From positions 1,054,001 to 1,118,000 of the forward strand of contig CANMFX010000001.1 in the NCBI GenBank assembly GCA_947497315.1: a DNA stretch of 64,000 nt, written 5' to 3'. A program made the position numbers and the translations under genes. Positions 8,798 through 18,979 of the stretch are shown here, piece after piece (within the stretch, counting starts at the first letter, position 1; each line of letters starts with the position of its first letter). The notes beneath the pieces were generated by a model. The model made no database searches and was not told the DNA's origin. It saw nothing but the letters and a program-made list of their open reading frames with translations. The stretch comes from an uncultured Sphingomonadaceae bacterium (GTDB lineage: Bacteria > Pseudomonadota > Alphaproteobacteria > Sphingomonadales > Sphingomonadaceae).

Positions 8798-11041
8798 TTA
8801 GGCGAAATCCACTTTGCTGAGCGGCAGTTCACGCACGCGTTTACCTGTTGCAGCGAAGATTGCATTGGTGACGGCGGGCGCCAGTGGCGGTAATCCCGGT
8901 TCACCGGCTCCGCCCAAGCGTTTGTGATCACCATTGATGATCCCTACTTCCACTTCCGGCATCTCGTTGATGCGCAGGATCGGATAGTCATGGAAATTGC
9001 TCTGCTGAACAGCGCCGTCCTTGACCGAGATTTCGCCATAGAGCGTGGCGGTGAGGCCGTAAGCAATGCTGCTTTCCATCTGTGCCGCAAAGCCATCAGG
9101 ATTGACCGCAAAGCCGGGGTCGGCCGCGACGTAGATTTTCTTCACCTTCGGTTTCGCGCCGGTCATGTCAACTTCGGCCACTTCCGCGACAATGGTGCCG
9201 AATGACGGCACGAAAGCTATGCCCCTGCCATGGCCTTCGGGCAGTGGTTTGTCCCAACCAGCCATTTCAGCGGCCTTGTCCAGAACCGCCAGATGACGCT
9301 TCGATCCGGCAAGCAATTCCCGGCGATAGGCATAGCCATCCTTGCCCGCGGCATGGGCCAGTTCGTCAACGAAACTTTCGATGAAGTAACCATGCTGGCT
9401 ATGATCCACAGATCGCCAAGGACCGAAGCGCAAATGGGTCGGCACATCGATTTTGCGGATCTTGTGATTGGCGATATTATAATAAGGCACTGTTGGTGCT
9501 TCTTGCGGGTCGAACAGGTGCGTATGGATGTTGCTCCAGCTCACCGCCTTGCCATTTTTGTCCAATCCGGCCTGGAACCGGCTCGTGGCCGATGGGCGAT
9601 AATGATCCTGCATCGTGTCTTCTTCTCGCGACCAAATCATCTTCACCGGATAGGAAACCGCCTTGGCAATACGGGTCGCCATGATGATCGCGTCATTTTC
9701 CGACCGCCGTCCGAAACCGCCGCCAAGATAGGCATTGTGATAGGTCACATCATCCGTATCAATGCCCAGCGTGTCCGCTGCCGCCTTGCGGGCCATCAGC
9801 GGGGCCTGATGACCAGACCAGACGTCGCATTTCCCGTCCCTCACCCAGGCGGTACAGTTCATCGGCTCCATCGTGGCATGAGCGAGGAAGGGAACCTTAT
9901 ACTCGGCTTCGACTTTGGTGGCCGCATTGGCAAAAGCTTCTGTGACATCACCCTGCTCGGTCTCGACATCGCCGCCTTCGTCACCGGCCTCGTCCAGTAC
10001 AGACGCATAGCGTGCAAACAGGGCATCCTGATTTAGCGTGTCGCCTTCGGTTTTGGAATATTTGGCATCGATTGTGCCAAGCGCTTGCTGCGCCTGCCAA
10101 TAACCATCGGCAACTACAGCGATAAAATCGCCCATGTTCAGGATTTGCAGAACACCGGGCATGGCTTTGGCAGAATCGACATTCATGGATTCAACCGTCG
10201 CCCCAACCACGGGCGCGGCCTTCACCGCGGCATATTTCATGCCGGGCAGGTCCGCATCAATGCCAAATAGCGCCGTACCATTGGATTTGTCGGGAATATC
10301 ATGGCGGGCCATCGCTTTACCCATCAGCTTATAGTCTTTGGGTGACTTCAGCTTGGGTTTGTTCGGCAGGCCTTGTTCCGCCGCGGCGGCAGCAAAGTCT
10401 GCAAATGGCGCCGATTTACTGCTCTTGTCGTGCAGGATCATGCTGTTTTCTGCGCGCAATTCACCGGCAGGAACATTCCATTCTTCTGCCGCAGCGGCGA
10501 TCAGCATTTCTTTCGCAGCTGCTCCGGCCACCCGCATGGCGCGCTGTCCGGTTCCGCGAACCGAGAAACTGCCGCCGGTAATCTGCAAGTTCATTGCCGT
10601 TGCAAGCTGCAAGAAGGTGCCGCCGACCGTTGGTTCTAAAATGGCCGGAACTTCGAGATTGGGGGCAAGAAATTCGCGGCCAATATCATGCGAAACATAT
10701 TTTGCGTCGGCCGGCGCCTCGAGAATCCGGACTTTGCTCCAGTCCGCATCCAATTCATCGGCAAGCATCTGTGCAAGGGAGGTAAAAATACCCTGACCCA
10801 TTTCGACATGGGGAATAATGGCCGAGACAATATTGTCGGCATCAACCTTCACCCAGGCATTGATCAATTGCTCGCCTTTGCCCTTGGCGACCATTGGGCT
10901 TAGCCGCTCAACCGGGTTGTCCGGGCGAACCGCAACGCCGATAACCAATGCGCCGCCTGCAACCACACCGGCACCAATGAAGGCGCGGCGGGTCCATTTG
11001 CCTTTTTTGGGTGCTGTTTCAGAAGTCTTTGTATCCGCCAT
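8798..11041 (-). CDS. Molybdopterin-binding oxidoreductase subunit, IorB type
   Basis: Large subunit (747 residues) of a xanthine-oxidase-family molybdenum hydroxylase related to isoquinoline 1-oxidoreductase beta and periplasmic aldehyde dehydrogenases. The start at 11041 is set by an AGGAGG ribosome site 7 nt upstream; an in-frame start 26 codons earlier has no such support. A Tat signal is present ([10 protein letters not shown], near residues 16-25). GGGFGRR and the late [10 protein letters not shown] segment match molybdopterin-binding regions, the latter carrying the conserved catalytic glutamate. It is paired with the 2Fe-2S subunit and a cytochrome c instead of a FAD subunit. The substrate is probably an aldehyde or N-heteroaromatic, not determinable here. 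Confidence 0.88.
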   Translation of the reverse strand: MADTKTSETAPKKGKWTRRAFIGAGVVAGGALVIGVAVRPDNPVERLSPMVAKGKGEQLINAWVKVDADNIVSAIIPHVEMGQGIFTSLAQMLADELDADWSKVRILEAPADAKYVSHDIGREFLAPNLEVPAILEPTVGGTFLQLATAMNLQITGGSFSVRGTGQRAMRVAGAAAKEMLIAAAAEEWNVPAGELRAENSMILHDKSSKSAPFADFAAAAAEQGLPNKPKLKSPKDYKLMGKAMARHDIPDKSNGTALFGIDADLPGMKYAAVKAAPVVGATVESMNVDSAKAMPGVLQILNMGDFIAVVADGYWQAQQALGTIDAKYSKTEGDTLNQDALFARYASVLDEAGDEGGDVETEQGDVTEAFANAATKVEAEYKVPFLAHATMEPMNCTAWVRDGKCDVWSGHQAPLMARKAAADTLGIDTDDVTYHNAYLGGGFGRRSENDAIIMATRIAKAVSYPVKMIWSREEDTMQDHYRPSATSRFQAGLDKNGKAVSWSNIHTHLFDPQEAPTVPYYNIANHKIRKIDVPTHLRFGPWRSVDHSQHGYFIESFVDELAHAAGKDGYAYRRELLAGSKRHLAVLDKAAEMAGWDKPLPEGHGRGIAFVPSFGTIVAEVAEVDMTGAKPKVKKIYVAADPGFAVNPDGFAAQMESSIAYGLTATLYGEISVKDGAVQQSNFHDYPILRINEMPEVEVGIINGDHKRLGGAGEPGLPPLAPAVTNAIFAATGKRVRELPLSKVDFA

Positions 11042-11043
11042 GA

Positions 11044-11523
11044 TCAAGCCTCCTGCGTTTCTGATGATACGCCGGCGGCGGTTTTGATCGCCTTGCGTAT
11101 CCGTACATAGGTGCCGCATCGACAGATATTGCCTGCCATGGCGGCATCAATCTGTTCGTCAGTGGGATTGGGATTTTTTTTCAGCAAAGCAGTTGCCGAC
11201 ATGATCTGACCCGACTGGCAATAGCCGCATTGGGCCACTTGTTGATCGACCCATGCTTGCTGAACCTTGCTGAATGTTCCGTCTTCTTCGGCCAGACCTT
11301 CGATGGTGGTGATCGCTTTGCCATCAGCCTCTGAAACAGGGGTGGAGCAAGAACGGACAGGCTTGCCATCCAGATGGACGGTGCAGGCTCCGCAAAGCGC
11401 AACGCCGCAGCCAAATTTGGTTCCGGTCATTTTTAGATTTTCGCGCACCACCCAAAGGATAGGCGTCGCCGGATCGACCTCGACTTCCTTTGCTTCGCCG
11501 TTAACATTCAGTGTAATCATCAA
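11044..11523 (-). CDS. 2Fe-2S subunit of molybdenum hydroxylase, IorA type
   Basis: Small subunit of 159 residues with two [2Fe-2S] clusters that pass electrons from the molybdenum site. The plant-ferredoxin-type cluster is bound by C39, C44, C47 and C59, and the helical cluster by C99, C102, C134 and C136; all eight are present. It has no export signal, so it would be co-exported with the Tat-signal-bearing large subunit. The stop codon is 2 nt before the ATG of the large subunit, indicating one operon: IorA, IorB, cytochrome c, MocA type. Two adjacent ATG codons could serve as start. Confidence 0.92.
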   Translation of the reverse strand: MMITLNVNGEAKEVEVDPATPILWVVRENLKMTGTKFGCGVALCGACTVHLDGKPVRSCSTPVSEADGKAITTIEGLAEEDGTFSKVQQAWVDQQVAQCGYCQSGQIMSATALLKKNPNPTDEQIDAAMAGNICRCGTYVRIRKAIKTAAGVSSETQEA

Positions 11524-11609
11524 AGCCTCGTCCCAAAATAAATATCATTATGCAACCTATACCGCACAGCTTCGTGTTTGGCAAAGAGGTACAATAGGAC
11601 AGGGTCTGT

Positions 11610-12368
11610 TTACGCAAAGATATCTGTCAGTGAGTCGGTCAACGGCCCTTCTTTGACAGTGCGTAGCTCGACATAGACAGCCGCGACGCCAGCGGCCTGA
11701 ACCGCTGCGACTGCGGTTTCTGCAACCATGGTCAGAATAACCGATGCGGTAGAGTTAAAAAAACCGATCCCCTCGGACATGCCGGACAAGGTTCCCGAGG
11801 CTATCATGAAAATAATGGCGAGCAGGAACATCATGCCTTTTGATTCGGAAGCCAGCTCTGCGCTGCGTCTCAGCGAGTCCGTTATACTTAAATTCTCCAC
11901 GACCATTGCCGGAACGGCCACCATCCACATCAGCATCAAAATCACGCCGGGCACAATGAACAAAACCAGCCCCAATATTATCCCAATCAGTGACAAAATC
12001 GCCAGTCCGATAAGTGACAAAAACCTTTTCATCGCTTCAGCAAAACACAGACCGATATCAACGTCCTGCCCTCGCATATCGCGGATGGTCGCAACAATCA
12101 GCATGGCCTGAAGCAATACTGCCAGAATGAAATAGGTGATGAAAACACTGATGCCAGACACCATGAATGCCAGCCAGTAATCCTCCACGTCGGCAAATAA
12201 CAGATCGACAATTGGGCCTGAAAGCTGATCGGGATTCAGCGCCAGAAACTGCATCAATCCATAAGGCAGTCCTGCAACGATCAATGACAGGCCCAGAAAT
12301 ACAACAGGATGCCGTGCGATAACCGCGAAGGTGGCGCTCATCACGCGGCCGATGTCAAAACTCTTCAT
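11610..12368 (-). CDS. Multi-pass membrane protein, glycerophosphodiesterase-membrane-domain-like
   Basis: Integral membrane protein of 252 residues with about six hydrophobic segments and no visible catalytic motif. The pattern of long helices with an amphipathic NLSITDSLRRSAELASESKG stretch in the middle is typical of the YciC/GDPD-membrane-domain group of unknown function. It is transcribed divergently from the DUF4129-to-RDD operon, across a 136-bp gap (12369-12504) in which I see no obvious motif. A role in envelope maintenance is a guess. Confidence 0.55.
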   Translation of the reverse strand: MKSFDIGRVMSATFAVIARHPVVFLGLSLIVAGLPYGLMQFLALNPDQLSGPIVDLLFADVEDYWLAFMVSGISVFITYFILAVLLQAMLIVATIRDMRGQDVDIGLCFAEAMKRFLSLIGLAILSLIGIILGLVLFIVPGVILMLMWMVAVPAMVVENLSITDSLRRSAELASESKGMMFLLAIIFMIASGTLSGMSEGIGFFNSTASVILTMVAETAVAAVQAAGVAAVYVELRTVKEGPLTDSLTDIFA

Positions 12369-12504
12369 GTGATTGCCCTGCTAACAAGCGATGGTTTATT
12401 CCTGCTCTGACCGGAGCTGTCAATTGCCCAGTACCAGATGAAATGCGTCGCCGTGGATCATCTTCGCCCTTGCTCCTGCTGCTAGATTCTGCAACATCGG
12501 GAAA

Positions 12505-13179
12505 GTGGCACGAAACGCAGTAGTACAGGGTGATAACGAGAACGCTTCTTTCGATGCCGCGTGGAAAGACGTGCGCGGTGATGAAGAGATTCAATTCAGC
12601 AACATCACGCCTAAATCACCGGAGCCGCCACCCGAATGGTGGACCGACTTTCTCGAATGGTTGAGCGATGCACTGGCTCCGGCTGCCGAGGGTCTGGTGG
12701 CGGCATGGCCAACCTTGCGGATCATATTGATCGTGCTGCTCGCGGCCGGCGTCCTGACTTTACTCTGGGTAATATTGTCGCCTTATTGGCAGGACTGGCG
12801 TAACCGCAAGCCCAAAGCGGAAGAAGAATGGAGGCCGGATCAAACGGTGGCGAGACGTTTGCTGGAGGAAGCGGATGTCCTGGCGGACAAGGGGCAATTT
12901 GACGAAGCGGCCCATCTGCTGCTGTTTCGCAGCATTGAGGATATTGAGAAGCGCCGTCCCGATCTGCTTCGACCGTCCAACACCTCCCGCGAGATTGAAC
13001 GGTTTGACAGTCTGCCCGAAACGGCGCGAGCGATGTTCGCGATTATCGCAGGACATGTCGAACGCGGGATTTTTGCTGCGACCCCGATCGGAGAAGAAGG
13101 CTGGACTGCTTCACGCAATGCCTATGGCGAATTTGCACTGGCTGACAGTTGGCGCAAACCTAAAGCGGTTGTGAAATGA
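12505..13179 (+). CDS. DUF4129-like membrane protein
   Basis: Protein of 224 residues with an N-terminal soluble part, one membrane segment at about residues 70-93 (TLRIILIVLLAAGVLTLLWVIL) and a cytoplasmic C-terminal domain with the DUF4129 pattern (ARRLLEEADVLADKGQFDEAAHLLLFRSIEDIE). The GTG start at 12505 follows a weak GGGAAA. First gene of a six-gene operon with DUF4350, MoxR ATPase, DUF58, SpoIIM-like and RDD proteins. Such operons are widespread in sphingomonads and are thought to act on envelope or secreted proteins through MoxR chaperone activity. Confidence 0.75.
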   Translation: MARNAVVQGDNENASFDAAWKDVRGDEEIQFSNITPKSPEPPPEWWTDFLEWLSDALAPAAEGLVAAWPTLRIILIVLLAAGVLTLLWVILSPYWQDWRNRKPKAEEEWRPDQTVARRLLEEADVLADKGQFDEAAHLLLFRSIEDIEKRRPDLLRPSNTSREIERFDSLPETARAMFAIIAGHVERGIFAATPIGEEGWTASRNAYGEFALADSWRKPKAVVK

Positions 13180-13203
13180 GTATGCCCTCATGAGTGCGCC
13201 CCT

Positions 13204-14571
13204 ATGAGTGTTCAGGCCAATCCGTTCAAGCGCACGACCATCATCATCATGTTCGCTATCGGCTTCGCTGCTTTTGTTGCGCTGCTTTATGGCTTGGGTG
13301 CGGGCGATAACCTGTCTTCGGGTAAAAACGGTCAGGCGCATGGCGCATCAAATAGTCTGGTTGGCTACAAGGCGCTGGCGAACCTTCTGGAAAAGACCGG
13401 CCGCGAGGTAAAGCTGTCCCGTTCTGCTGCCGCCATTGATGAACCCGGGCTGCTCATATTGACGCCCAATGCGTATGCCGAGGCGGACAAGATCGCCGAA
13501 ATCATTCAAGAACGCGCTTATGCCGGGCCGACAATGATCATTCTTCCCAAATGGCAAGTGGCAACGACAAATCTGGTCGGCATGGAGTCAAAAAAAGGCT
13601 GGGCTGTGCGTCTGGGAACAGTGCCCGGTGAATCCGGCGTTCGCATGCTAAGCGACATTGTCGATGTGGAACTGCAGACAATTCGCCCCGAAGAAGATCA
13701 AAAAGCCAATGAGGGCAAAAGCAAAGCGGTGATTGCTAGCGAACGGCAATCAACGCAATCCGATTTCAATACGTCCGAGATCGCCAATAGCGCTGTTGGC
13801 GATCCAATTCCTTTGCCTGACATTCATAACACCATGACCGGCGACTATCTTAGAAACATTGTCGAAGACCCGGAAAATGGAGAGTCTTTGATCGGCTATG
13901 TCGATGATGGCGGTATTTATGACAATCTGGAAGGACTTGATCCTTCAGTCTTGACTGCGGACGACGAGATAGACTCAGCCTATTATCCGGTCGTCATTGT
14001 GGCTGATGCGGATTTGATGAACAACACCGGCATGGGAAATGAAAAGATTGCGCGTCATGCCTATGACCTTGTCACTGCGCTTCAGGCGCAGACAGATGGC
14101 CCGATCATATTTGACCTGACCCTCAACGGCCTCGGTTCATCCGAGAATCTGTTGACGCTGGCGTTCAAGCCGCCGTTTTTATCGGCAACAATCTGTTTGA
14201 TCATTGCAGCATTGGCCGCCGCCTGGATGGCGTTTAATCGCTTTGGCCCACCGGTGCGTGAGCGTCGCAGTATCGATTTTGGAAAAACTGCGCTGGTCAA
14301 TAACAGTGCTGGCTTCATTCACCGGATGCGCCGCGAACATATGGTTGCCGACCCTTATGGGGAGATGATCCGTGACGAGGCCATTCGCGCCCTGGGTCTG
14401 TCTTCAAGCGCAGATCGCGAGGAGCAGAATCGCAAACTCGACATGCTGGGCGAAGTTGATGGTTACCGGTTCACGGCTCTGCTGAACAATCTCAATCAAT
14501 CTCAGAACTCTCGCGAAACTGCCGATCACGCTGCGGCGCTTTATCATTGGAAAAAGGAACTCATCGGATGA
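13204..14571 (+). CDS. DUF4350 domain membrane protein
   Basis: Protein of 455 residues with a membrane segment at residues 11-34, a large extracytoplasmic domain of the DUF4350 type ([21 protein letters not shown] near residue 54 is the characteristic start), and a second membrane segment at about 326-345. The C-terminal tail is cytoplasmic and basic. The domain resembles the GATase-like fold without catalytic residues. Its stop overlaps the MoxR start by 4 nt, so the two are translationally coupled. Its biochemical role is unknown. Confidence 0.75.
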   Translation: MSVQANPFKRTTIIIMFAIGFAAFVALLYGLGAGDNLSSGKNGQAHGASNSLVGYKALANLLEKTGREVKLSRSAAAIDEPGLLILTPNAYAEADKIAEIIQERAYAGPTMIILPKWQVATTNLVGMESKKGWAVRLGTVPGESGVRMLSDIVDVELQTIRPEEDQKANEGKSKAVIASERQSTQSDFNTSEIANSAVGDPIPLPDIHNTMTGDYLRNIVEDPENGESLIGYVDDGGIYDNLEGLDPSVLTADDEIDSAYYPVVIVADADLMNNTGMGNEKIARHAYDLVTALQAQTDGPIIFDLTLNGLGSSENLLTLAFKPPFLSATICLIIAALAAAWMAFNRFGPPVRERRSIDFGKTALVNNSAGFIHRMRREHMVADPYGEMIRDEAIRALGLSSSADREEQNRKLDMLGEVDGYRFTALLNNLNQSQNSRETADHAAALYHWKKELIG

Positions 14572-15524
14572 ATATCGGGGAATTAAAGACGCTGGCTGAC
14601 AATATCCGCGCGGAAGTAGGCAAGGCGATTATCGGACAGGAAGAGATTGTCGATCATCTGCTGATCGCTCTGTTCTCCTCCGGCCATGTTCTCCTTGAAG
14701 GACCTCCAGGAACGGCCAAAACATTCCTTGCACAATGTTTTTCAGCCACCCTCAGTCTGGATTTCGGCCGGATCCAGTTTACCCCCGATCTGATGCCCGG
14801 CGACATTGTCGGCTCCAACCTGTTCAATTTCCAGACGAGCACATTCACCCTGACGCGTGGACCGATTTTCTGTGACCTGCTGCTGGCCGATGAAATCAAC
14901 CGGACACCACCAAAAACGCAGGCCGCGATGCTGGAGGCGATGCAGGAGCGTGCCGTTACAATTGACGGTGAGACCCATGATCTGTCCTCGCAGTTCATGG
15001 TGGTGGCCACGCAAAACCCGATCGAACAGCAGGGCGTTTATCCGCTGCCTGAAGCGCAGCTCGACCGTTTTCTTTTCAAGCTGCTGATCGAATATCCCGA
15101 TGCCGAAGAAGAAAAGAAAATCGTCTCCCAATATGGCGAGCGTATTGGCGCACCGGGACCCAAGGATTTTGGGATCAGCGCTCAAGTGGATGAGAAAACC
15201 CTGATCGCGGCGGCAGAAGTCGTGAAATCGGTCAAACTGGTCGAAGACGTCACCGACTATATCGTCCGGCTGGTTCGTGCGACCCGTGAAACCGCTGATC
15301 TGGAAAACGGCGCCAGTCCAAGGGCTGCGATTATGCTTGCGACTGCGGCGCGAGCAAGGGCTGCGATTTCAGGCCGCGACTATGTCGTGCCGGATGATGT
15401 GAAAGCGCTTGCTCCATCTGTCTTGCGGCATCGCACTCTGTTGTCTCCCGCTGCGGAAATTGAAGGCCGCCTTGTCGACACCATAATCGAAGCATTGGTA
15501 GAACGCACGGAAGCGCCGCGTTGA
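14568..15524 (+). CDS. MoxR family AAA+ ATPase
   Basis: Cytosolic AAA+ ATPase of 318 residues. Walker A GPPGTAKT is at residues 45-52, and Walker B is LLADEINR at about 103-110. The MoxR-specific stretch [15 protein letters not shown] follows, and the sensor region contains [22 protein letters not shown]. The ATG at 14568 overlaps the DUF4350 stop; an in-frame TTG at 14547 is less likely. MoxR proteins act as chaperones with vWA-type partners, and the next gene encodes a DUF58/vWA-like protein, the expected partner. Confidence 0.92.
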   Translation: MNIGELKTLADNIRAEVGKAIIGQEEIVDHLLIALFSSGHVLLEGPPGTAKTFLAQCFSATLSLDFGRIQFTPDLMPGDIVGSNLFNFQTSTFTLTRGPIFCDLLLADEINRTPPKTQAAMLEAMQERAVTIDGETHDLSSQFMVVATQNPIEQQGVYPLPEAQLDRFLFKLLIEYPDAEEEKKIVSQYGERIGAPGPKDFGISAQVDEKTLIAAAEVVKSVKLVEDVTDYIVRLVRATRETADLENGASPRAAIMLATAARARAAISGRDYVVPDDVKALAPSVLRHRTLLSPAAEIEGRLVDTIIEALVERTEAPR

Positions 15525-16840
15525 TCTACCCCACCGCCCGGGCTGTTTTCCTGATCGCTATTGGCGCGCCGATTGCGGCGTTGCTTGCTGCGCTGATGCC
15601 GAACCTCTGGGCGATTGGCATAGCTTGGGCGGCTATGTTGGTCTTGCTGCTTGTCGTCGATGGCCTGATCGCTGCAAAGGCTGGCAACGTCCAGCTTGCC
15701 GTTCCCAATAGTACCGAAATAGGCGCGCCGTTGGAGCTCGACCTGCAAGCCGAGTTTGCCGGCCTGATGACTCCTCGGCAAGTGAGCGGCAATCTGGGCG
15801 TGGATGACCGGCTTTCCGATTCCGGCCGGATGGAATTTACGCTTGATCGTTCTGAACCGGGAGAGTCGACCTATCGCGGCGCGACAACGACCATACCGAA
15901 CCGCAGGGGAACAGGGGATATCGGAAAACTCTGGTTGCGCTGGAAAGGCCCTCTGGGTCTGGCATGGCGTCAGACCTCCAAGCAAAGTGATCAGTCCATC
16001 GCGATCATGCCTAATATTTCAGCTGTACGCAGTCCGACTGTGCAGATGTTCCTCAGGGATTCCGTTTTTGGTCTGTTGGCCCGCAAATTTCGCGGCGAGG
16101 GCAGCGAGTTCGAGGCCCTGACCGAATATCAGCCGGGTATGGACCGGCGGAGTATCGACTGGAAAGGATCGGCGCGGCATAGCAAATTACTGGCCAAGGA
16201 ATATGATACCGAGCGCAACAACCAGATTGTCTTTGCGCTGGATTGCGGATCGGCCATGTGTGAACCGATTGACGGTCTGCCGCGTATCGACCGTGCGGTG
16301 TCGGCGGCTTTGCTAACAGCATATATCACCCTGAAATCCGGTGATAAAACAAGCCTTTTCAGCTTTGCCGCAAAGCCGGAGTTGTCGACGCCCTTTCTCT
16401 CAGGCAGCCGTAATTTTTACCGGATGCAACAGGATGCCGCGACGATTGACTACCGGCATCAGGAAAGCAACTACACCTTGGCCTTGTCAGCACTTTCCAG
16501 CCGTTTGCAGCGGCGCTCGCTGATTATTATTTTTACAGATTTTACCGACCCGACCAGTGCGGATTTGATGCTGGAGGCCGCCGGACGATTGATTGACAAA
16601 CATCTGGTGCTGTTCGTGGTGCTGGAAGACAAGGAATTGTTGGAGTTAATTGAGAAGAAACCGGAAAATGCCGAGGATGTAGCGCGCAGCGTTACCGCCC
16701 AGAGTCTGCTCGATCAGAAAAAGCTGGTTGTGACCCGGCTTCAGCATATGGGTATTGATGTGGTTGAAGGCGCGCATGAAAATATCGGTACACGGCTGAT
16801 TAACAGCTACCTCAAAATCAAGCGGCGGGGTGCGATTTAA
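15521..16840 (+). CDS. DUF58 / vWA-like membrane protein
   Basis: Protein of 439 residues with two membrane segments at the N-terminus (to about residue 45) and the DUF58 signature [21 protein letters not shown] near residue 196. A von Willebrand A-like fold with FALDCGSAM near residue 233 follows; the MIDAS DxSxS is degraded to DCGSA. The start is a TTG overlapping the MoxR stop. No ATG is better placed, and the N-terminal helix would be lost with later starts. It is the probable partner of the MoxR ATPase. Confidence 0.85.
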   Translation: MIYPTARAVFLIAIGAPIAALLAALMPNLWAIGIAWAAMLVLLLVVDGLIAAKAGNVQLAVPNSTEIGAPLELDLQAEFAGLMTPRQVSGNLGVDDRLSDSGRMEFTLDRSEPGESTYRGATTTIPNRRGTGDIGKLWLRWKGPLGLAWRQTSKQSDQSIAIMPNISAVRSPTVQMFLRDSVFGLLARKFRGEGSEFEALTEYQPGMDRRSIDWKGSARHSKLLAKEYDTERNNQIVFALDCGSAMCEPIDGLPRIDRAVSAALLTAYITLKSGDKTSLFSFAAKPELSTPFLSGSRNFYRMQQDAATIDYRHQESNYTLALSALSSRLQRRSLIIIFTDFTDPTSADLMLEAAGRLIDKHLVLFVVLEDKELLELIEKKPENAEDVARSVTAQSLLDQKKLVVTRLQHMGIDVVEGAHENIGTRLINSYLKIKRRGAI

Positions 16841-17883
16841 TGGCAAGCGTGGCGACCGATCCCGATGTACAGCAGGCGATAGAATCCGCTGCCCTCAAAA
16901 GCGACCGCTTTCGTCTTGAACGGGAAGCCGACTGGATACGTCTGGAAGAAATTGTCACCAAGATGGAAAAGGGCAAGACCCGGCGGTTGAGTGATGAGGA
17001 TGTGCTTGCGCTCCCGACGCTTTACCGGACATTGCTGTCGAGCCTTTCTATCGCTCGCGAAAGCTCTCTTGATGCCGGACTGATCGACTATCTCGAAGGC
17101 CTGGCGCTGCGGTCCTACTTCATGGTTTATGGCACCCAGACCAGTTTCGGCCGCTGGTTAAAGGGCTTTTTCGGCGGCGGTTGGAGCCAGGCTATCCGCG
17201 AGATCAAGCTGGATATTTGGATTGCGTTATTCGTCATGATCGCCGGGACCTTGATCGGCTATGCACTCGTCGCCGGCGATAGCGACTGGTACTATGCTCT
17301 CGTCCCCGGGAACTTTGCCGAGGTCCGGGTGCCGGGTGCCAGTGAAGAAGCTTTACGCGGAACGCTATTCGGTGCCGAGAAACAGGATGGCCTGGGCGTT
17401 TTCGCGGCCTATTTGTTCAGCAACAATGCGCAGGTCGCTATACTCGCTTTTGCTTTGGGTTTTGCTTTTGGAATACCGAGCATCTTGCTGCTCATTCACA
17501 ATATGGCCCTTCTAGGCGCGATGCTGTGGGTGTTCGCCCAGCGCGGCTTGACGCTGGAATTTGTCGGTTGGCTATCCATTCATGGCACAACCGAACTGTT
17601 CGCGATCCTGCTGGCGGGAGCGGCCGGGATTCATGTGGGGCGTTCAATTGCCTTTCCCGGTCCAAAATCTCATCTGACGGCTGCCAGCGATGCGGGCAAG
17701 CGCGCAGCTCTGGTAATGGCCGGTGTGGTGATCATGCTGATTTGCGCAGGTTTGCTGGAAGGTTTCGCGCGTCAGCTGATCAACAGTACCGCCCTGCGTT
17801 ATGCGGTTGGCGGTGCAATGCTTACATTCTGGCTGGTTTATTTCTTTGTCTTTGGCCGTAACCGTGCGGAGAACCGGTTATGA
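16840..17883 (+). CDS. SpoIIM-family (stage II sporulation protein M-like) membrane protein
   Basis: Integral membrane protein of 347 residues. The N-terminal ~120 residues are cytoplasmic and helical. They are followed by a membrane domain with about six helices, containing the SpoIIM-like SNNAQVAILAFALGFAFGIPS and GWLSIHGTTELFAILLAGAAG stretches. In non-sporulating bacteria this family is found in MoxR operons, as here. The ATG overlaps the DUF58 stop by one base, and the stop overlaps the RDD gene by four. Function unknown, possibly membrane remodelling or transport together with the RDD protein. Confidence 0.82.
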   Translation: MASVATDPDVQQAIESAALKSDRFRLEREADWIRLEEIVTKMEKGKTRRLSDEDVLALPTLYRTLLSSLSIARESSLDAGLIDYLEGLALRSYFMVYGTQTSFGRWLKGFFGGGWSQAIREIKLDIWIALFVMIAGTLIGYALVAGDSDWYYALVPGNFAEVRVPGASEEALRGTLFGAEKQDGLGVFAAYLFSNNAQVAILAFALGFAFGIPSILLLIHNMALLGAMLWVFAQRGLTLEFVGWLSIHGTTELFAILLAGAAGIHVGRSIAFPGPKSHLTAASDAGKRAALVMAGVVIMLICAGLLEGFARQLINSTALRYAVGGAMLTFWLVYFFVFGRNRAENRL

Positions 17884-18827
17884 GCACGACAGCAACCGAT
17901 CCCTGGATCAGGCGATCAACCAATCCCAAGCTGGACCGGGTGATGGTCTCTCCGGAGGGCGTTCCGCTTAATGTAACCGTTGCCACTGCCGGCGCACGCG
18001 CCGGTGCCTTGACGCTGGATATCCTTATCATCTTAGGCCTCATCCTCGGTGTGACATTGTTGGGACTGCTTGTTTTGTGGGGCTTTGAGGCTGCTTTTGG
18101 TGCGGGTGTCAGTCTGGAAACAAGCGGTCCGTTAAACGTGGTCTTTGTCCTTTGGATCATCGCCGTGTTTTTGTTCCGTAACGCCTATTTCCTCTATTTT
18201 GAATTGGGTGAACGTGCGGCTACATGGGGCAAGCGCGCCGTCGGCATCCGGGTTGCAGCGCGCGATGGTGGGCGATTGACCGCAGAGGCGGTGATTGCGC
18301 GTAACATCATCCGCGATATCGAACTGTTTTTGCCGCTTGTGTTTATAACATCCGGCGAGGCCGAGGGTACCATGAGCGACTTTACGGCGTGGGCGGGTTT
18401 CCTCTGGGTGCTGATGTTTCTGCTCTTTCCCTTGTTCAACAAGGATCGACTACGCTGTGGTGATCTGATTGCAGGGACGTGGGTAATCCAGAATGTGAAG
18501 CGGAATCTGGCCGGCGTTGTGGCACCTTCGGCCGATGCGAATGGTGCCGCCGCTGGGCAGGCGGCGGTGCGCTATGAATTTTCGGACGCTGATCTGTCTG
18601 TCTATGGAGAGTTTGAGCTGCAGACGCTGGAAAGCGTCCTTAGAACAGGAACCGACGAGGCACTGGAAACAGTGACGAAATCAATCTGCGCCAAAATTGG
18701 TTGGGAGCCGGGCACCGGTGATGAACGCATATTTCTGGAAGCTTATTACACAGCACTCAGGGCAAAACTGGAAAGCGGCATGCGTTTCGGAAAACGCCGG
18801 AAGGATAAATATTCCGCTGATATTTAA
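17880..18827 (+). CDS. RDD family membrane protein
   Basis: Membrane protein of 315 residues, last gene of the MoxR operon. The RDD domain (residues about 30-190) has RAGALTLDILIILG, GKRAVGIRVAARDGG and DRLRCGDLIAGTWVI, including the Arg/Asp/Asp residues that give the family its name. The C-terminal ~100 residues form a soluble tail with no recognised motif. In some bacteria RDD proteins are transporters or exporters. The role in this operon is unproven. Confidence 0.82.
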   Translation: MSTTATDPWIRRSTNPKLDRVMVSPEGVPLNVTVATAGARAGALTLDILIILGLILGVTLLGLLVLWGFEAAFGAGVSLETSGPLNVVFVLWIIAVFLFRNAYFLYFELGERAATWGKRAVGIRVAARDGGRLTAEAVIARNIIRDIELFLPLVFITSGEAEGTMSDFTAWAGFLWVLMFLLFPLFNKDRLRCGDLIAGTWVIQNVKRNLAGVVAPSADANGAAAGQAAVRYEFSDADLSVYGEFELQTLESVLRTGTDEALETVTKSICAKIGWEPGTGDERIFLEAYYTALRAKLESGMRFGKRRKDKYSADI

Positions 18828-18887
18828 TGAGTCGATTAAACCGGTTCGGCGATTCTTGAAAGTGAATGTCCACGAGAGTCGCGCTTG

Positions 18888-18908
18888 CCGTAGCGTCACC
18901 TGCTACGG
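18888..18908. promoter_or_regulatory. Inverted repeat CCGTAGC-N7-GCTACGG
   Basis: A perfect 7-bp inverted repeat with a 7-bp loop lies in the 152-bp gap between the RDD gene and the first acyl-CoA dehydrogenase. It is followed by TCTTTA, too short a T run for a good terminator. It may be a weak terminator of the MoxR operon or an operator for the acyl-CoA dehydrogenase pair. Confidence 0.35.
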
Positions 18909-18979
18909 TCTTTAGATCAGCTTGTTTTCTGCGGTTTTTGGCGTATGTTGCGGCCAAATTCATCATTGGAGAGTCGGTC

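Noticed and set aside
9230-10036. Long open frame antisense to the molybdenum hydroxylase large subunit
   Set aside because: It mirrors codon bias of the real gene and its translation has no family pattern; several similar antisense frames (6970-7632, 4622-5056, 15380-15985) were dropped for the same reason.
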